A stretch of DNA of 64,000 nt from Sporolactobacillus kofuensis (GTDB lineage Bacteria > Bacillota > Bacilli > Bacillales > Sporolactobacillaceae): assembly GCF_042660205.1 (NCBI RefSeq), contig NZ_JBHSTQ010000002.1, forward strand, positions 124,001 to 188,000, given 5' to 3'. Each line of letters starts with the position of its first letter. The first letter of the stretch is position 1. Positions 25,911-35,659 of this stretch are shown here, in pieces. The notes under the pieces were generated by a model. It made no database searches. It was not told the origin of the DNA and saw only the letters and a program-made list of their open reading frames with translations. The translations under genes were made by a program, and so were the position numbers.

Positions 25911-27914
25911 TTAATGTAGGCTTGCTCCGTGTTCGTCCGGATAATCAACCGTGCCTGTTTTTCGCTCTGTGCCATCAATTAATACCCGATAGGTTCCCTT
26001 TTCATTCGGATTAATCATGAATGGAATCGTATACGTCTTAGTTTCAGTTATTTCTTCGTCAGTAAAAACAGAATTATTATGATTAGCATCTGTATAATAA
26101 ATCTGCACATGAATCGGTGTTTTACTTTCACCTGAAGCTGCTGAGGAACCTTTATCACCAGGGTAGATCACTTTAATCGGTTGATCAATTCCCTTAGGCT
26201 TCGGTTCCTTGCCCTTGGACAACGTTACAACGATCGAGGCTCCTTTTTCGACCTGACTACCAGAAGCCGGATCTTGATCGAGAACACTCCCTTTTGCAAC
26301 ATCATCAGAGTAATCGCTGTTTGAGAAATCTGCATTCAATCCTTGTGCTTTTAGCAATTTACGTGCATCATTTTTCGTTTTCCCTTTAAGATCGGGTACT
26401 GTGATTTCCTGATTCTCAGGGCTATACGTTAATTCCAATATGGTATCGGCGGGTACCACCTTAGTTCCTGCTGATGGGTTCTGACGAATAATCTCTCCTT
26501 CAGGCGTATCTGGTGATGTGCTCGTCTCATGCCAGACAACTTTCTTAAAGCCAGCATCTTTGATCGCACTTGTAACCGTGTCGCGACTGTAGCCAACATA
26601 ATTATCTAGAGAGACCATTTTTGAGCCCTTGCTTACGATCACGTTAATTTCGGTACCCTCTTTTACTTCTTCTCCGGATTCAGGATTTTGGCTGATTACC
26701 TTTCCTTTCGCAATGGAATTACTGACACGGTCAGAGCGCACAACTTTCAACTGCTGAGCATTCAATGCGTTTCTTGCCTCTTGATACGTTTTTCCTGTGA
26801 CATCAGGTACGCGAACATTGGACACATAGAAAAGTTTCGGCAACAGCGTCATGCCAAGAATTAAGCCCGCAGTTATTAATAACAATAATATTCCGGATAT
26901 GGTCAACCACTTTTTGGCTTTTGATTTTTTGGGCTGCTTTTCCTTTTTCGAGTTCTCTGATTGCGGTGCTTCCGCGTTCACTGCATTCTTATTCATCTCA
27001 TGCTCAACAATTGGCGTCATTTTAATTGTTTTTTCATTATCTGCAGTCTCTTCATCCGAATTTGGTTCATTTAAAATCAGTCGTTTTTCATTTGCTCGTT
27101 CTGGATCTAACGCTGTATTCAGATCGTCATACATTTCCGTTACATATTCGTAACGCTCAGCTGGATCCTTCGCCAATGCCCGGATGACAATATTCTCTAT
27201 GGATTGTGGGATGTCGTTGCGAAAGTCGCGTGGAAAAGGCATTGGAGAACTGAGATGTTTTAATGCGACAGATACCGGTGATGTTCCAGGAAAAGGTAAT
27301 TTGCCAGTTAAAAGTTCAAACATCACAATTCCAAGAGCGTAGATATCCGATTTAATGGTTGCTTTTCCACCTTTTGCTTGCTCAGGTGATAGATAATGGG
27401 CTGATCCCATAATTGAATGTGTATACGTAATCGTTGCACTGCTCACGGCCAGTGCGATTCCAAAATCTGTTACTTTAACTTGCTCAGACTCATTAATGAG
27501 AATGTTTTGAGGCTTAATGTCACGATGGACGATCCCGTGATCATGTGCATGTGCGATCGCCTGTAAAATCTGCTTCATAATATGTATCGTTTCATTAATG
27601 GCAATTGGCGAATAGTCCTTAATGAACTCTTTCAGCGTCATGCCTTCAATATATTCCATCACAATATAATAGCAGTCCTCTTCGCCAATATCGTAAATTG
27701 CGACGATATTAGGATGTGAAAGACTGGCAACCGATTCGGCCTCACGACGGAAACGACGCACAAATTCCTCATCATCAGCCAATTCCTGCCTCAGCGTCTT
27801 CACCGCGACCAAGCGATCAAGAATAAGATCTTTTGCCTTATAAACAATGGCCATCCCGCCTTCTCCAAGGCGAGATAAGATTTGGTATCTGCCGCCAACT
27901 CTTTTTCCAATCAT
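25911..27914 (-). CDS. prkC: serine/threonine protein kinase PrkC with PASTA domains
   Basis: Membrane kinase that senses muropeptides and controls germination and growth. Kinase domain residues about 1-270: LGEGGMAIVYKAKD, HRDIKPQNIL, VTDFGIA and the APE-equivalent region after MGSAHYLSPEQA. A single membrane segment lies near residue 345-365 (ISGILLLLITAGLILGM). Three extracellular PASTA repeats follow, then an extra C-terminal domain, as in B. subtilis PrkC (667 residues here). Its ATG overlaps the prpC stop by four bases. Confidence 0.96.
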   Translation of the reverse strand: MIGKRVGGRYQILSRLGEGGMAIVYKAKDLILDRLVAVKTLRQELADDEEFVRRFRREAESVASLSHPNIVAIYDIGEEDCYYIVMEYIEGMTLKEFIKDYSPIAINETIHIMKQILQAIAHAHDHGIVHRDIKPQNILINESEQVKVTDFGIALAVSSATITYTHSIMGSAHYLSPEQAKGGKATIKSDIYALGIVMFELLTGKLPFPGTSPVSVALKHLSSPMPFPRDFRNDIPQSIENIVIRALAKDPAERYEYVTEMYDDLNTALDPERANEKRLILNEPNSDEETADNEKTIKMTPIVEHEMNKNAVNAEAPQSENSKKEKQPKKSKAKKWLTISGILLLLITAGLILGMTLLPKLFYVSNVRVPDVTGKTYQEARNALNAQQLKVVRSDRVSNSIAKGKVISQNPESGEEVKEGTEINVIVSKGSKMVSLDNYVGYSRDTVTSAIKDAGFKKVVWHETSTSPDTPEGEIIRQNPSAGTKVVPADTILELTYSPENQEITVPDLKGKTKNDARKLLKAQGLNADFSNSDYSDDVAKGSVLDQDPASGSQVEKGASIVVTLSKGKEPKPKGIDQPIKVIYPGDKGSSAASGESKTPIHVQIYYTDANHNNSVFTDEEITETKTYTIPFMINPNEKGTYRVLIDGTERKTGTVDYPDEHGASLH

Positions 27915-28660
27915 TGTTTTTCACCATCACCATCTTTGGATATAATGATCACCGAAATGTTGTCCTCTCCACCGGCGTTATTGGCTTCTCTAATCATCAT
28001 TTCCGTTTTTTCGTGAAGCGTTGCTTCATGTTCCATGATTTCACTCAACTTTCCATTAGAAAGTTTGTTCGTTAGTCCATCCGAACAAAGAAGAAGATGC
28101 GTACAATCCGACCAGTCCAAAGTTACGGTATCCAGTGCAATCGTGGGTTCTGTACCCAAAGAACGCATCAAAATATTTTTTTTCGGATGAACTTCGGCTT
28201 CTTCTTCTGTAATTTGCCCGGATTTCACCAGTTCGTTGACATAAGTATGATCTTCTGTAATTTGCACAATACGATGATTCTTAGTCTGTTTATAAACCCT
28301 GCTATCCCCAACAGTGGAGACAATCATAAATTCTGAAGTGCAATAGACCGCTGCAAACGTTGTCCCCATTCCATGACAAGCTTCGTGGGTCTCTGCATAC
28401 TCATAGAGTTTCAAGTTGACGCCTCTCACAAGATGATTGAGCCAAAGTTCAGCTTCCTCCTTAGAAAGTGTCTTTTCTCTTTCAGTCCACCTGACTGACG
28501 AAAAATCGACAGCCATTTTACTTGCAATTTCACCTGCAGCATGACCGCCCATACCGTCAGCAACTATGGCAAGTAAGCAATCATGATCATTGAATACACC
28601 AATACTGTCTTCGTTGTTACTCCTAACTTTCCCGGGATCTGTACGATATGCAATTTGCAC
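27911..28660 (-). CDS. prpC: PP2C-type protein phosphatase PrpC
   Basis: Removes phosphate from PrkC and its substrates. The 249-residue protein shows the PP2C metal-binding motifs: RSNNEDS, VADGMGGHAAGEIAS, TVGDSRVY, LLCSDGLTNKLS and GGEDNISVI. The GTG start at 28660 is preceded by an AAGGA site. It lies just after rsmB; rlmN, normally in between, is absent. Confidence 0.95.
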   Translation of the reverse strand: MQIAYRTDPGKVRSNNEDSIGVFNDHDCLLAIVADGMGGHAAGEIASKMAVDFSSVRWTEREKTLSKEEAELWLNHLVRGVNLKLYEYAETHEACHGMGTTFAAVYCTSEFMIVSTVGDSRVYKQTKNHRIVQITEDHTYVNELVKSGQITEEEAEVHPKKNILMRSLGTEPTIALDTVTLDWSDCTHLLLCSDGLTNKLSNGKLSEIMEHEATLHEKTEMMIREANNAGGEDNISVIIISKDGDGEKQ

Positions 28661-28695
28661 CTCTTCACTTCCTTAAGAGAATTCATTGCCGTCCA

Positions 28696-30045
28696 TCATT
28701 TTCGTTCAAGACAACAGATGAAAAATCCATCCGTTTGACATGTAAAAGGCATTAATTGAACCATGCCCTTTCCAGATTGAGACTGCGTGTCCCTCAAAAC
28801 ATTTGGAAGTCTTTCAGCAAAAGTCGGTTCCAAATGAAATTCGGAATGCTGTGCAAGAAATTGACGAATTTGGGCTTCATTCTCATCCTTATTAATCGTA
28901 CACGTGCTGTAGATCAACCAACCGCCTGATTTAACAAGCGTTGCAGTTTCTTCTAGAATGGATTGTTGAATAGGAATAAGCCCGTTGATTTCATTAGCCG
29001 ACTTCATCCACTTGATTTCAGGCTTGCGACGAATGACACCGAGTCCGGAGCAAGGTACATCAAGTAAGACTCTGTCAAATGAAGATTCTTTGAAAGCGGT
29101 ATGAGCAGTTCGCGCGTCCAAAGCTCTCGTTTCAATAGTATATAGTCCGAGTCGCTCGGCAGCATGATCGATTAATTGCGTTTTATGCGGGTGCAAGTCC
29201 AAGGCAATGATTTTCCCCTGATTTCCCATTCGTTCTGCAAGATGTGTCGTTTTCCCACCAGGTCCGGCACAGGCATCAAGAACAGTCATCGATTGATCGG
29301 GTGCAACAACATCAGCAACGAGCATAGAGCTCTCATCTTGAATGGTAAAGAAACCTTCTTTGAACAAGTGCGTCTCGACGACACTTCCGTTTTGTACAAT
29401 CAGACAGTCTTTGGAAAGTTGTCCGGGAATAGTCCGAATCCCTTCCACTGCCAATTTTTCAGCAAGTTCCTCTCTCGTAGCTTTTATACGATTAACCCTG
29501 ATCACAACGTTCGGCGGTTGATTATTTGCCTCGGCAATTTTTAATGCATCCGATAGATCCCACTGCGTTTTCCACAAGTCAATTAGCCACTCCGGATGAC
29601 TGTATTGTAGTGAAAGACGTTTTCGTTCAGATTGAACTTTTGAAATGTCGGGTATCCCTTCGCGTAAAAAGTGACGCAGTACACCATTCACAAGTCCTGA
29701 AATACCACGGTGTCCTCTTTTTTTTGCAATCATTACTGCCTCATTGACGATGGCATGGTCAGGTATACGATCAAGATACACCTTTTGATAAAAAGAAAGA
29801 AGGAGCAACAGTTCAACCCAATCATCTAGTTTCTTCTTAGAATGAACAAATGCAGATAAATAAAAGTCTAAAGTCAGCTTACGCTGTAAAACACCATAGA
29901 AAAGCGTTGTCACGAGACTTTTATCCTTGTCTGAAAATGGGTTCGACGAGAGTGCTTCATTAAGAGCGATCTGACTATACGCATGCTTCTTGGTGACTGC
30001 AAGTAATAGATCTAATGCGGTTTCTCGCACAGAAGGATGGCTCAT
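28696..30045 (-). CDS. rsmB: 16S rRNA m5C967 methyltransferase RsmB
   Basis: S-adenosylmethionine-dependent rRNA methylase. The N-terminal NusB-like RNA-binding domain (about 1-140) is followed by the Rossmann catalytic domain with LDACAGPGGKTTHLAE, DVPCSGLGVIRRKPEI and the nucleophile region YSTCTINKDENE. At 449 residues it has normal length. It overlaps fmt by four bases. Confidence 0.95.
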   Translation of the reverse strand: MSHPSVRETALDLLLAVTKKHAYSQIALNEALSSNPFSDKDKSLVTTLFYGVLQRKLTLDFYLSAFVHSKKKLDDWVELLLLLSFYQKVYLDRIPDHAIVNEAVMIAKKRGHRGISGLVNGVLRHFLREGIPDISKVQSERKRLSLQYSHPEWLIDLWKTQWDLSDALKIAEANNQPPNVVIRVNRIKATREELAEKLAVEGIRTIPGQLSKDCLIVQNGSVVETHLFKEGFFTIQDESSMLVADVVAPDQSMTVLDACAGPGGKTTHLAERMGNQGKIIALDLHPHKTQLIDHAAERLGLYTIETRALDARTAHTAFKESSFDRVLLDVPCSGLGVIRRKPEIKWMKSANEINGLIPIQQSILEETATLVKSGGWLIYSTCTINKDENEAQIRQFLAQHSEFHLEPTFAERLPNVLRDTQSQSGKGMVQLMPFTCQTDGFFICCLERK

Positions 30046-30986
30046 GAATGACCTCCGAGAACTGTGCCTTCATTCATCGAAGTTCCTCTTAAGAAATCCG
30101 AAGCAGGCATCCTTTTCTTTCCTGCCGGTTGACATTCCGTAACATAAATCACTTGGTTTTCTCCGGTAGCAACGAAAAATCCTTTTTTGTCATGATCGAT
30201 TACAGTACCTGGTTTTTCTTGTGTCTTTAGTTTGGTTAATTCAGCAGAATAGACTTTGAATACCGCTCCATTGAGATACGTAAAAGCACCTGGAAATGGG
30301 TTCAACCCTCTAATTAAATTGCGCACATCAGACGCAGATTTTTGCCACTTAATTTCTTCATCTTGATGTTGAATACTTGGTGCAAAGGTTACTTCTTCAT
30401 CGTTCTGTTCGCGTGGCTTCACGTCACCAGAAGCGAGTTTGGGTAATGTTTCCAATAATAATTTACTTCCCGCTGTGCTCAATTTGTCATGAAGTGTTCC
30501 AAAAGTATCTTGATCTTCAATCGGAACACGTACTTGGGACAGAATATCTCCTGCATCCAATTGTTTGACCATGTACATAATCGTTACGCCAGACTCTGCT
30601 TGTCCATCAATGATGGATTGCTGTATTGGTGCAGCACCGCGGTAAGCCGGCAATAATGATGCATGAACATTGACACAACCGAGTGATGGTCCTTTAAGCA
30701 AAGATTCGGGTAATATTTGCCCATATGCTGCGGTTACAAGTAAATCCGCCCCAAATGATAAAATTTCTTGCACAGCCTCTGCTTGGCGTACTTTTTCAGG
30801 TTGCAATACAGGAATGTTGTATTTTTCAGCGAGTATTTTTACTGGTGGCGGCGTTAATTTATGTTTTCTCCCCTTTGGACGGTCGGGTTGTGTGACCACG
30901 CAGACGACTTCATAACCTGGGTCATCCAACAAATTTTGGAGTACGGGTACCGCAAAATCCGGTGTGCCCATAAAAGCGATTTTCAT
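30042..30986 (-). CDS. fmt: methionyl-tRNA formyltransferase
   Basis: Formylates the initiator Met-tRNA. The 314-residue protein begins IAFMGTPDFAVPVL and has HASLLPAYRGAAPIQQSI with catalytic Asn/His/Asp region, then MYMVKQLDAGDIL. The C-terminal OB-like domain runs from about 205. The partner gene def (peptide deformylase), usually directly upstream after priA, is not here. Confidence 0.95.
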   Translation of the reverse strand: MKIAFMGTPDFAVPVLQNLLDDPGYEVVCVVTQPDRPKGRKHKLTPPPVKILAEKYNIPVLQPEKVRQAEAVQEILSFGADLLVTAAYGQILPESLLKGPSLGCVNVHASLLPAYRGAAPIQQSIIDGQAESGVTIMYMVKQLDAGDILSQVRVPIEDQDTFGTLHDKLSTAGSKLLLETLPKLASGDVKPREQNDEEVTFAPSIQHQDEEIKWQKSASDVRNLIRGLNPFPGAFTYLNGAVFKVYSAELTKLKTQEKPGTVIDHDKKGFFVATGENQVIYVTECQPAGKKRMPASDFLRGTSMNEGTVLGGHS

Positions 30987-31074
30987 TCAATCATCCTCTT
31001 TAACAAAATTAAATCTTGGGTCTGCTCGAAAGCAGAGCGAAAAAAATTTTTCGTATGGATTCGTCCGCTCTCTA

Positions 31075-33495
31075 TTACATAAGTACAACAGGATTAAGAT
31101 CAATTGAGATCTGCAAGTTGTTCTTCCCTGATTCTTGGAAATGTTGCAAGATCTTATGTAAAACAGGCAATAGAGCCGGTTCTCTTTTGTATTTTACCAT
31201 GCACTGATAGCGATATCTATCATTTATCTTTGAGATCGCGGGTACAACAGGTCCATACACTTGAGAAGATTGCGACAGATTATTATTCAAAATAGAAGCC
31301 ACGCGCTCGGCTGCTTCCGCAACTTTGGCAGGTTCAGGATGGGTCATACTGATCAATGCCAAATAATAAAAAGGAGGATAGCCCGCTCGATGTCGAAGTT
31401 CCATTTCTTGTTGGTAAAAAGCTTCATAGTCATGATGTGCAGCATCAATAACCGCGTAATGATCAGGCGTATAACTTTGAATCACTACCTCACCGGGCAA
31501 CGCATGTCTCCCTGCACGACCCGAAACTTGAGTAATTAACTGAAAGGTCTTCTCCGATGCACGAAAATCAGGCAAATGAAGCAATGAATCGGCAGCGAGA
31601 ACCCCAACTAGTGTCACTTTTGGGAAATCTAGCCCTTTAGCAATCATTTGTGTTCCCAATAAAATATCTGCCTGCTCCTCACCAAACTGACGCAGTAAAT
31701 GCTCATGGCTTCCCTTTTTTCGTGTTGTATCCACGTCCATCCGGATCACTCTTGCTTCAGGAAGCAACCGGTTAAGTTCTGCTTCAACCTTTTGCGTTCC
31801 CGTTCCGAAAAAGCGCATCGCATCACTCGCACATGTGGGACATGTATCCGGCATTTTTTGTTCATAACCGCAATAATGGCACTTCAATAGATGTTGCGCC
31901 CGGTGATAAGTTAATGAGATATCACAATGCGGGCATGTGACAACTGTACCGCATGAACGGCACATGACAAATGTGGAGTAGCCCCTCCGGTTTAAAAACA
32001 AGACCGTTTGCTCTTTTTTCTCAAGACGATCTCTAATTTTTTCAAGAAGAATTTTTGAAAAAACCGAATGGTTGCCCTCGCGCATTTCTTCACGTAAATC
32101 CACAATTTCTACAGAGGGTAAAGGACGTTGATTCACACGTTTTTTTAATGATAATAAAGTATAAACGTGTTTGCCTGCGCGTGCAAAAGACTCAAGAGAC
32201 GGTGTTGCACTCCCAAGGACAACGGGGCATTGATGTGTTTTCGCTCGATGGATGGCAACGTCACGTGCATGGTAACGTGGAATATCTTCTTGTTTATAGC
32301 TGGATTCATGTTCCTCATCGATAATGATCAGGCCAAGATGTTTAAACGGAGCAAAAATTGCTGAACGCGCCCCAACTACTACTTGCACCTTTCCCTCACG
32401 AATTTTTCGCCATTCATCGTATTTCTCACCGCGACTTAGCCCACTGTGCATGACAGCCACCTGTTCACCGAATCGCCCTTTAAATCGAAGTACCATCTGT
32501 GGCGTTAACGATATTTCAGGAACAAGTACAATCGCTTGCTTTGACTGAGCAATGACATGCTGAATCGACTGTAGGTAGATTTCTGTCTTCCCGCTACCGG
32601 TGACACCGTGGCAGAGAAACACGCGATGTTCTTCATGCTCAATCGATTCTAAAATTGGAGTAAGCGCCTCACTTTGTTCACTCGTTAAATCTAGAGGATA
32701 CGTTTTCTCCACTTTCTTTAGAAAAGGATCGCGATAGTGATCGACTTGTTCATCATGCAACAATCCTTTTTCTTCAAGCTTGTTCACCGCATCCCGACTG
32801 AAACCCTGATTAACTAAATCAGCGAGCGGTAGTTGAAAAGAAGAGAGATCAGATTGCTGCACAAAGAATTGAAGAACTTCTTTTTGACGAATCGCACGAG
32901 CAGTCATTTGCGCACACGCATTCTCCAATTGTTCTCGTGAGACAGCGGCAGATACATGAATGACTTTCTTCGCACGTGCTTGATTTTGAACCAATTGATG
33001 AATGGACAACAAACCTTGACTGATTGCCCGTTTCATTCGATTCGATAATTTAGGGTGATGTTTCACGACTTCCGACCACATCGGATTCTTCACTTTGCTT
33101 AAGAAGGAAGCAAGTTCCGGATCACTCGCTTGTAGTTGATCTGGTTGTTCCACTTCAATCAATTTCTTATAATCAGCTTTCATGGCGGCAGGCAGCATTG
33201 CTTGAAATGCTGCCACTCTGGTGCAGAGTGTCGTTCTGGCTAACCAATCTCCCAATTCCAATAGCTCTTGGGTCAATACAGGATGATGATCTTCCACGGA
33301 ATCGATCGTTTTCAGCTGTTTGAACGAGGATTCATTCTTCAGTTTTGTAACAAAACCAAGACGACGTGTGCGTCCGAATGGTACCGTCACACGCATTCCC
33401 GGTTCAACAACCTCTTCCAATCCTTCAGGAATCCGATAATCAAAAGGTTTGTTTACTGGATTAGCCGGAATATCAATATATACTTCCGCAATCAC
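31075..33495 (-). CDS. priA: primosomal helicase PriA
   Basis: Replication restart helicase. The 806-residue protein has an N-terminal DNA 3'-end-binding domain, Walker A GVTGSGKTEIYL, the DEEH box (IIIDEEHESSYKQEDIPRYH in part), and eight zinc-binding Cys in CRSCGTVVTCPHCD, LKCHYCGYEQ and CPTCAS. The helicase closes with AGRAGR. It overlaps the coaBC stop by four bases. Confidence 0.96.
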   Translation of the reverse strand: MIAEVYIDIPANPVNKPFDYRIPEGLEEVVEPGMRVTVPFGRTRRLGFVTKLKNESSFKQLKTIDSVEDHHPVLTQELLELGDWLARTTLCTRVAAFQAMLPAAMKADYKKLIEVEQPDQLQASDPELASFLSKVKNPMWSEVVKHHPKLSNRMKRAISQGLLSIHQLVQNQARAKKVIHVSAAVSREQLENACAQMTARAIRQKEVLQFFVQQSDLSSFQLPLADLVNQGFSRDAVNKLEEKGLLHDEQVDHYRDPFLKKVEKTYPLDLTSEQSEALTPILESIEHEEHRVFLCHGVTGSGKTEIYLQSIQHVIAQSKQAIVLVPEISLTPQMVLRFKGRFGEQVAVMHSGLSRGEKYDEWRKIREGKVQVVVGARSAIFAPFKHLGLIIIDEEHESSYKQEDIPRYHARDVAIHRAKTHQCPVVLGSATPSLESFARAGKHVYTLLSLKKRVNQRPLPSVEIVDLREEMREGNHSVFSKILLEKIRDRLEKKEQTVLFLNRRGYSTFVMCRSCGTVVTCPHCDISLTYHRAQHLLKCHYCGYEQKMPDTCPTCASDAMRFFGTGTQKVEAELNRLLPEARVIRMDVDTTRKKGSHEHLLRQFGEEQADILLGTQMIAKGLDFPKVTLVGVLAADSLLHLPDFRASEKTFQLITQVSGRAGRHALPGEVVIQSYTPDHYAVIDAAHHDYEAFYQQEMELRHRAGYPPFYYLALISMTHPEPAKVAEAAERVASILNNNLSQSSQVYGPVVPAISKINDRYRYQCMVKYKREPALLPVLHKILQHFQESGKNNLQISIDLNPVVLM

Positions 33496-34691
33496 TTTGA
33501 ATCACTCATTTCAAACAACCCTGATAATGCATCCAGTATCTCTTCGGCAATTTGTGGCTTAGGCATGCGTTCAAGCACTTGTTTCCGGCCATTTGCAAAA
33601 TAAAAGGTAACCTTATTCGTATCATTGCCAAAACTGTCGGAAGCATGGTTAGCAATAAGCAAATCCAAATGTTTCGATTCCAGTTTCTTCAGTGCATTTT
33701 CTTCAAGGTCATCCGTTTCTGCGGCAAAGCCGACTAATACTTGTTTCACTTTTTGTCTGCCCAATTCTTTCAAAATATCTGGATTGCGAACCATTTTCAC
33801 CATCATGGGTCCATCTGACTTTTTAATCTTACTTGCGCTCACATTTTCCGGACGATAATCTGCGACCGCAGCAGCCTTTATTACCGCATCAAGTCCGTTG
33901 TAGCGACGAATCACCTCATCATACATCTCACGAGCAGATGTCACATGGACTGTTGTCACGCCTTTGATGTCACCCAGCTGAGCACCTGTCACGAGAGTGA
34001 CATCCGCCCCTGCTCGCTGGGCTGCTGCGGCAATGGCGTAGCCCATCTTTCCACTCGATTGGTTGCTGAAGAAGCGAATTGGGTCCAGTGCTTCTTTTGT
34101 TGGCCCTGCGGTTACCAAGATCCTTTTCCCTTTTAGTGTTTGATCTCCTGTAAAGAAATCAGTCACTTTACGCACGATTTCTTCCGGTTCAGTCATTCTC
34201 CCGGTTCCTGTCCAACCGCAAGCAAGGTGACCTTGCTCAGGTCCAATTAGCCGATATCCGTAACTTTCCAAGATACCTAGATTTTTCTGGAGTGCGGGAT
34301 GTGCATACATATTCACATTCATCGAAGGAGCTAGCCAAACAGGTGCTTTTGTCGCCAGCACAGCGGTTGTCAACATATCATCAGCGATTCCGGATGCCAT
34401 TTTTGCAATTGTATTTGCTGTTGCCGGTGCGATGAGGAAAAGATCCGCTTGATCAGCTAAATCAATATGCGCAATTTGTCCTTCTTTCTCATCAATAATG
34501 ACTTGATCATAGACCTGATGTCTTGTCAATGCTTGAAAAGTAGCAGGACCAATAAATTGCTTGGCTGCATCCGTCATCAATACATGCACATCAGCGCCCA
34601 GTTTCACCAAGCGGCTGGTGAGATCCGCTGCTTTGTAAGCGGCAATACCACCGGTGACCCCGAGAATAATCTTCTTTCCTTTAACCGTCAC
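33492..34691 (-). CDS. coaBC: bifunctional phosphopantothenoylcysteine decarboxylase / phosphopantothenate-cysteine ligase
   Basis: Two steps of coenzyme A synthesis. The CoaC half (about 1-185) binds FMN, with GVTGGIAAYKAADL, APSMNVNMYAHPA and the catalytic Cys in ACGWTGTGRM. The CoaB half starts ILVTAGPTKEALDPIRFFSN and has VIKAAAVADYRPE. I prefer the GTG at 34691 (399 residues) to the one three codons upstream because of ribosome-site spacing. A strong terminator lies between rpoZ and this gene, so it probably has a promoter in the short gap, although I see no good one. Confidence 0.94.
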   Translation of the reverse strand: MTVKGKKIILGVTGGIAAYKAADLTSRLVKLGADVHVLMTDAAKQFIGPATFQALTRHQVYDQVIIDEKEGQIAHIDLADQADLFLIAPATANTIAKMASGIADDMLTTAVLATKAPVWLAPSMNVNMYAHPALQKNLGILESYGYRLIGPEQGHLACGWTGTGRMTEPEEIVRKVTDFFTGDQTLKGKRILVTAGPTKEALDPIRFFSNQSSGKMGYAIAAAAQRAGADVTLVTGAQLGDIKGVTTVHVTSAREMYDEVIRRYNGLDAVIKAAAVADYRPENVSASKIKKSDGPMMVKMVRNPDILKELGRQKVKQVLVGFAAETDDLEENALKKLESKHLDLLIANHASDSFGNDTNKVTFYFANGRKQVLERMPKPQIAEEILDALSGLFEMSDSK

Positions 34692-34753
34692 AATCTTCAC
34701 TTCCTTCTTTACTAAACAACCCCTGGCTTTTTGAGCGCGCGACTTGTGTATAG

Positions 34754-34784
34754 AAAAGGCAACAACCTATGAAAGGTTGTTGCC
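34754..34784 (-). terminator. rho-independent terminator of yicC-gmk-rpoZ
   Basis: GGCAACAACCT and AGGTTGTTGCC form a perfect 11-base stem followed by TTTTCT on the minus strand, about 20 bases after rpoZ. Confidence 0.85.
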
Positions 34785-34803
34785 TGCCAAGTCTGCGCAA
34801 AAA

Positions 34804-35001
34804 TTAATGTTTATAAGTAAGCAATCCGGCATTAATTTCTTCCAATGCCTGTCCAACCTCTTTAACCGAACGTGGATGTTCAACCATAAGATGGCCGGAA
34901 CCATCCTGCAGTTGGCGTGCGCGTTTTGCAGAGAGCGTCACCAAAGTATAGGTCGAGTTAACTTTTTCAAGCAGATTATCAATAGACGGATAGATCATCA
35001 T
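34804..35001 (-). CDS. rpoZ: RNA polymerase omega subunit
   Basis: A 65-residue subunit that helps assemble RNA polymerase by chaperoning beta-prime. It begins IYPSIDNLLEKVNSTYTLVT, with LSAKRARQL following (a conserved omega motif). The first of two adjacent ATGs overlaps the gmk stop as ATGA, so translation is coupled. A terminator follows. Confidence 0.94.
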   Translation of the reverse strand: MMIYPSIDNLLEKVNSTYTLVTLSAKRARQLQDGSGHLMVEHPRSVKEVGQALEEINAGLLTYKH

Positions 35002-35621
35002 TGTCCGTCATCTCCTTCCAAATGTTTATATTTTTCAATCAGACGGTCAACACGGCAATGCTCGGCACGCACAATCGCTTCGATCCGATCGCAAGCCTTA
35101 TCAACCTGATCGTTTTCAACAACATAATTGTAATTCTGCATTAATTCCATTTCGGACTTAGCAACTGTCATGCGGCTCTCAATAAGCGCAGCTGTCTCGG
35201 TTCCGCGTCCCATAATACGATTTTTCAGCTCTCTCAGGTTTGGCGGAGCGAGAAAAATGAAACATGCTTCTGGAAAACGTTGTTTGATTTGAAGTGCACC
35301 TTGTACCTCAATTTCCAGTATAACATCCTTACCTGCGTTTATGGTGTCTCTCACATAATCAACAGGTGTGCCATAGCAATTGCCTACATACTCGGCCCAT
35401 TCCAAAAGTTTGTCCTGATCAATCATTTGTTGAAATTGATCTCGTGTTTTAAAGAAATAATGCACGCCGTCAATTTCGCCTTCGCGAGGTTTTCTTGTCG
35501 TAGCCGAGATTGAGTACTGCAAATCCGTACCTCTTTTTCTCAACGCCTTGCAGACCGTTCCCTTGCCAACGCCTGATGGCCCGGACAAGACAACCAGCAA
35601 CCCTTTTTCCTTAAAGCTCAT
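34998..35621 (-). CDS. gmk: guanylate kinase
   Basis: Phosphorylates GMP to GDP. The 207-residue protein has the P-loop LSGPSGVGKGTVCKAL, the GMP-binding SISATTRKPREGEIDGVHY and the lid region RGTETAALIESR. The ATG has a good site upstream. In B. subtilis remA lies between yicC and gmk; here only 38 bases separate them. Confidence 0.96.
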   Translation of the reverse strand: MSFKEKGLLVVLSGPSGVGKGTVCKALRKRGTDLQYSISATTRKPREGEIDGVHYFFKTRDQFQQMIDQDKLLEWAEYVGNCYGTPVDYVRDTINAGKDVILEIEVQGALQIKQRFPEACFIFLAPPNLRELKNRIMGRGTETAALIESRMTVAKSEMELMQNYNYVVENDQVDKACDRIEAIVRAEHCRVDRLIEKYKHLEGDDGQ

Positions 35622-35659
35622 TCCTTTGCCTCCAACTGTTCATTCAACACAGCAGTCAT

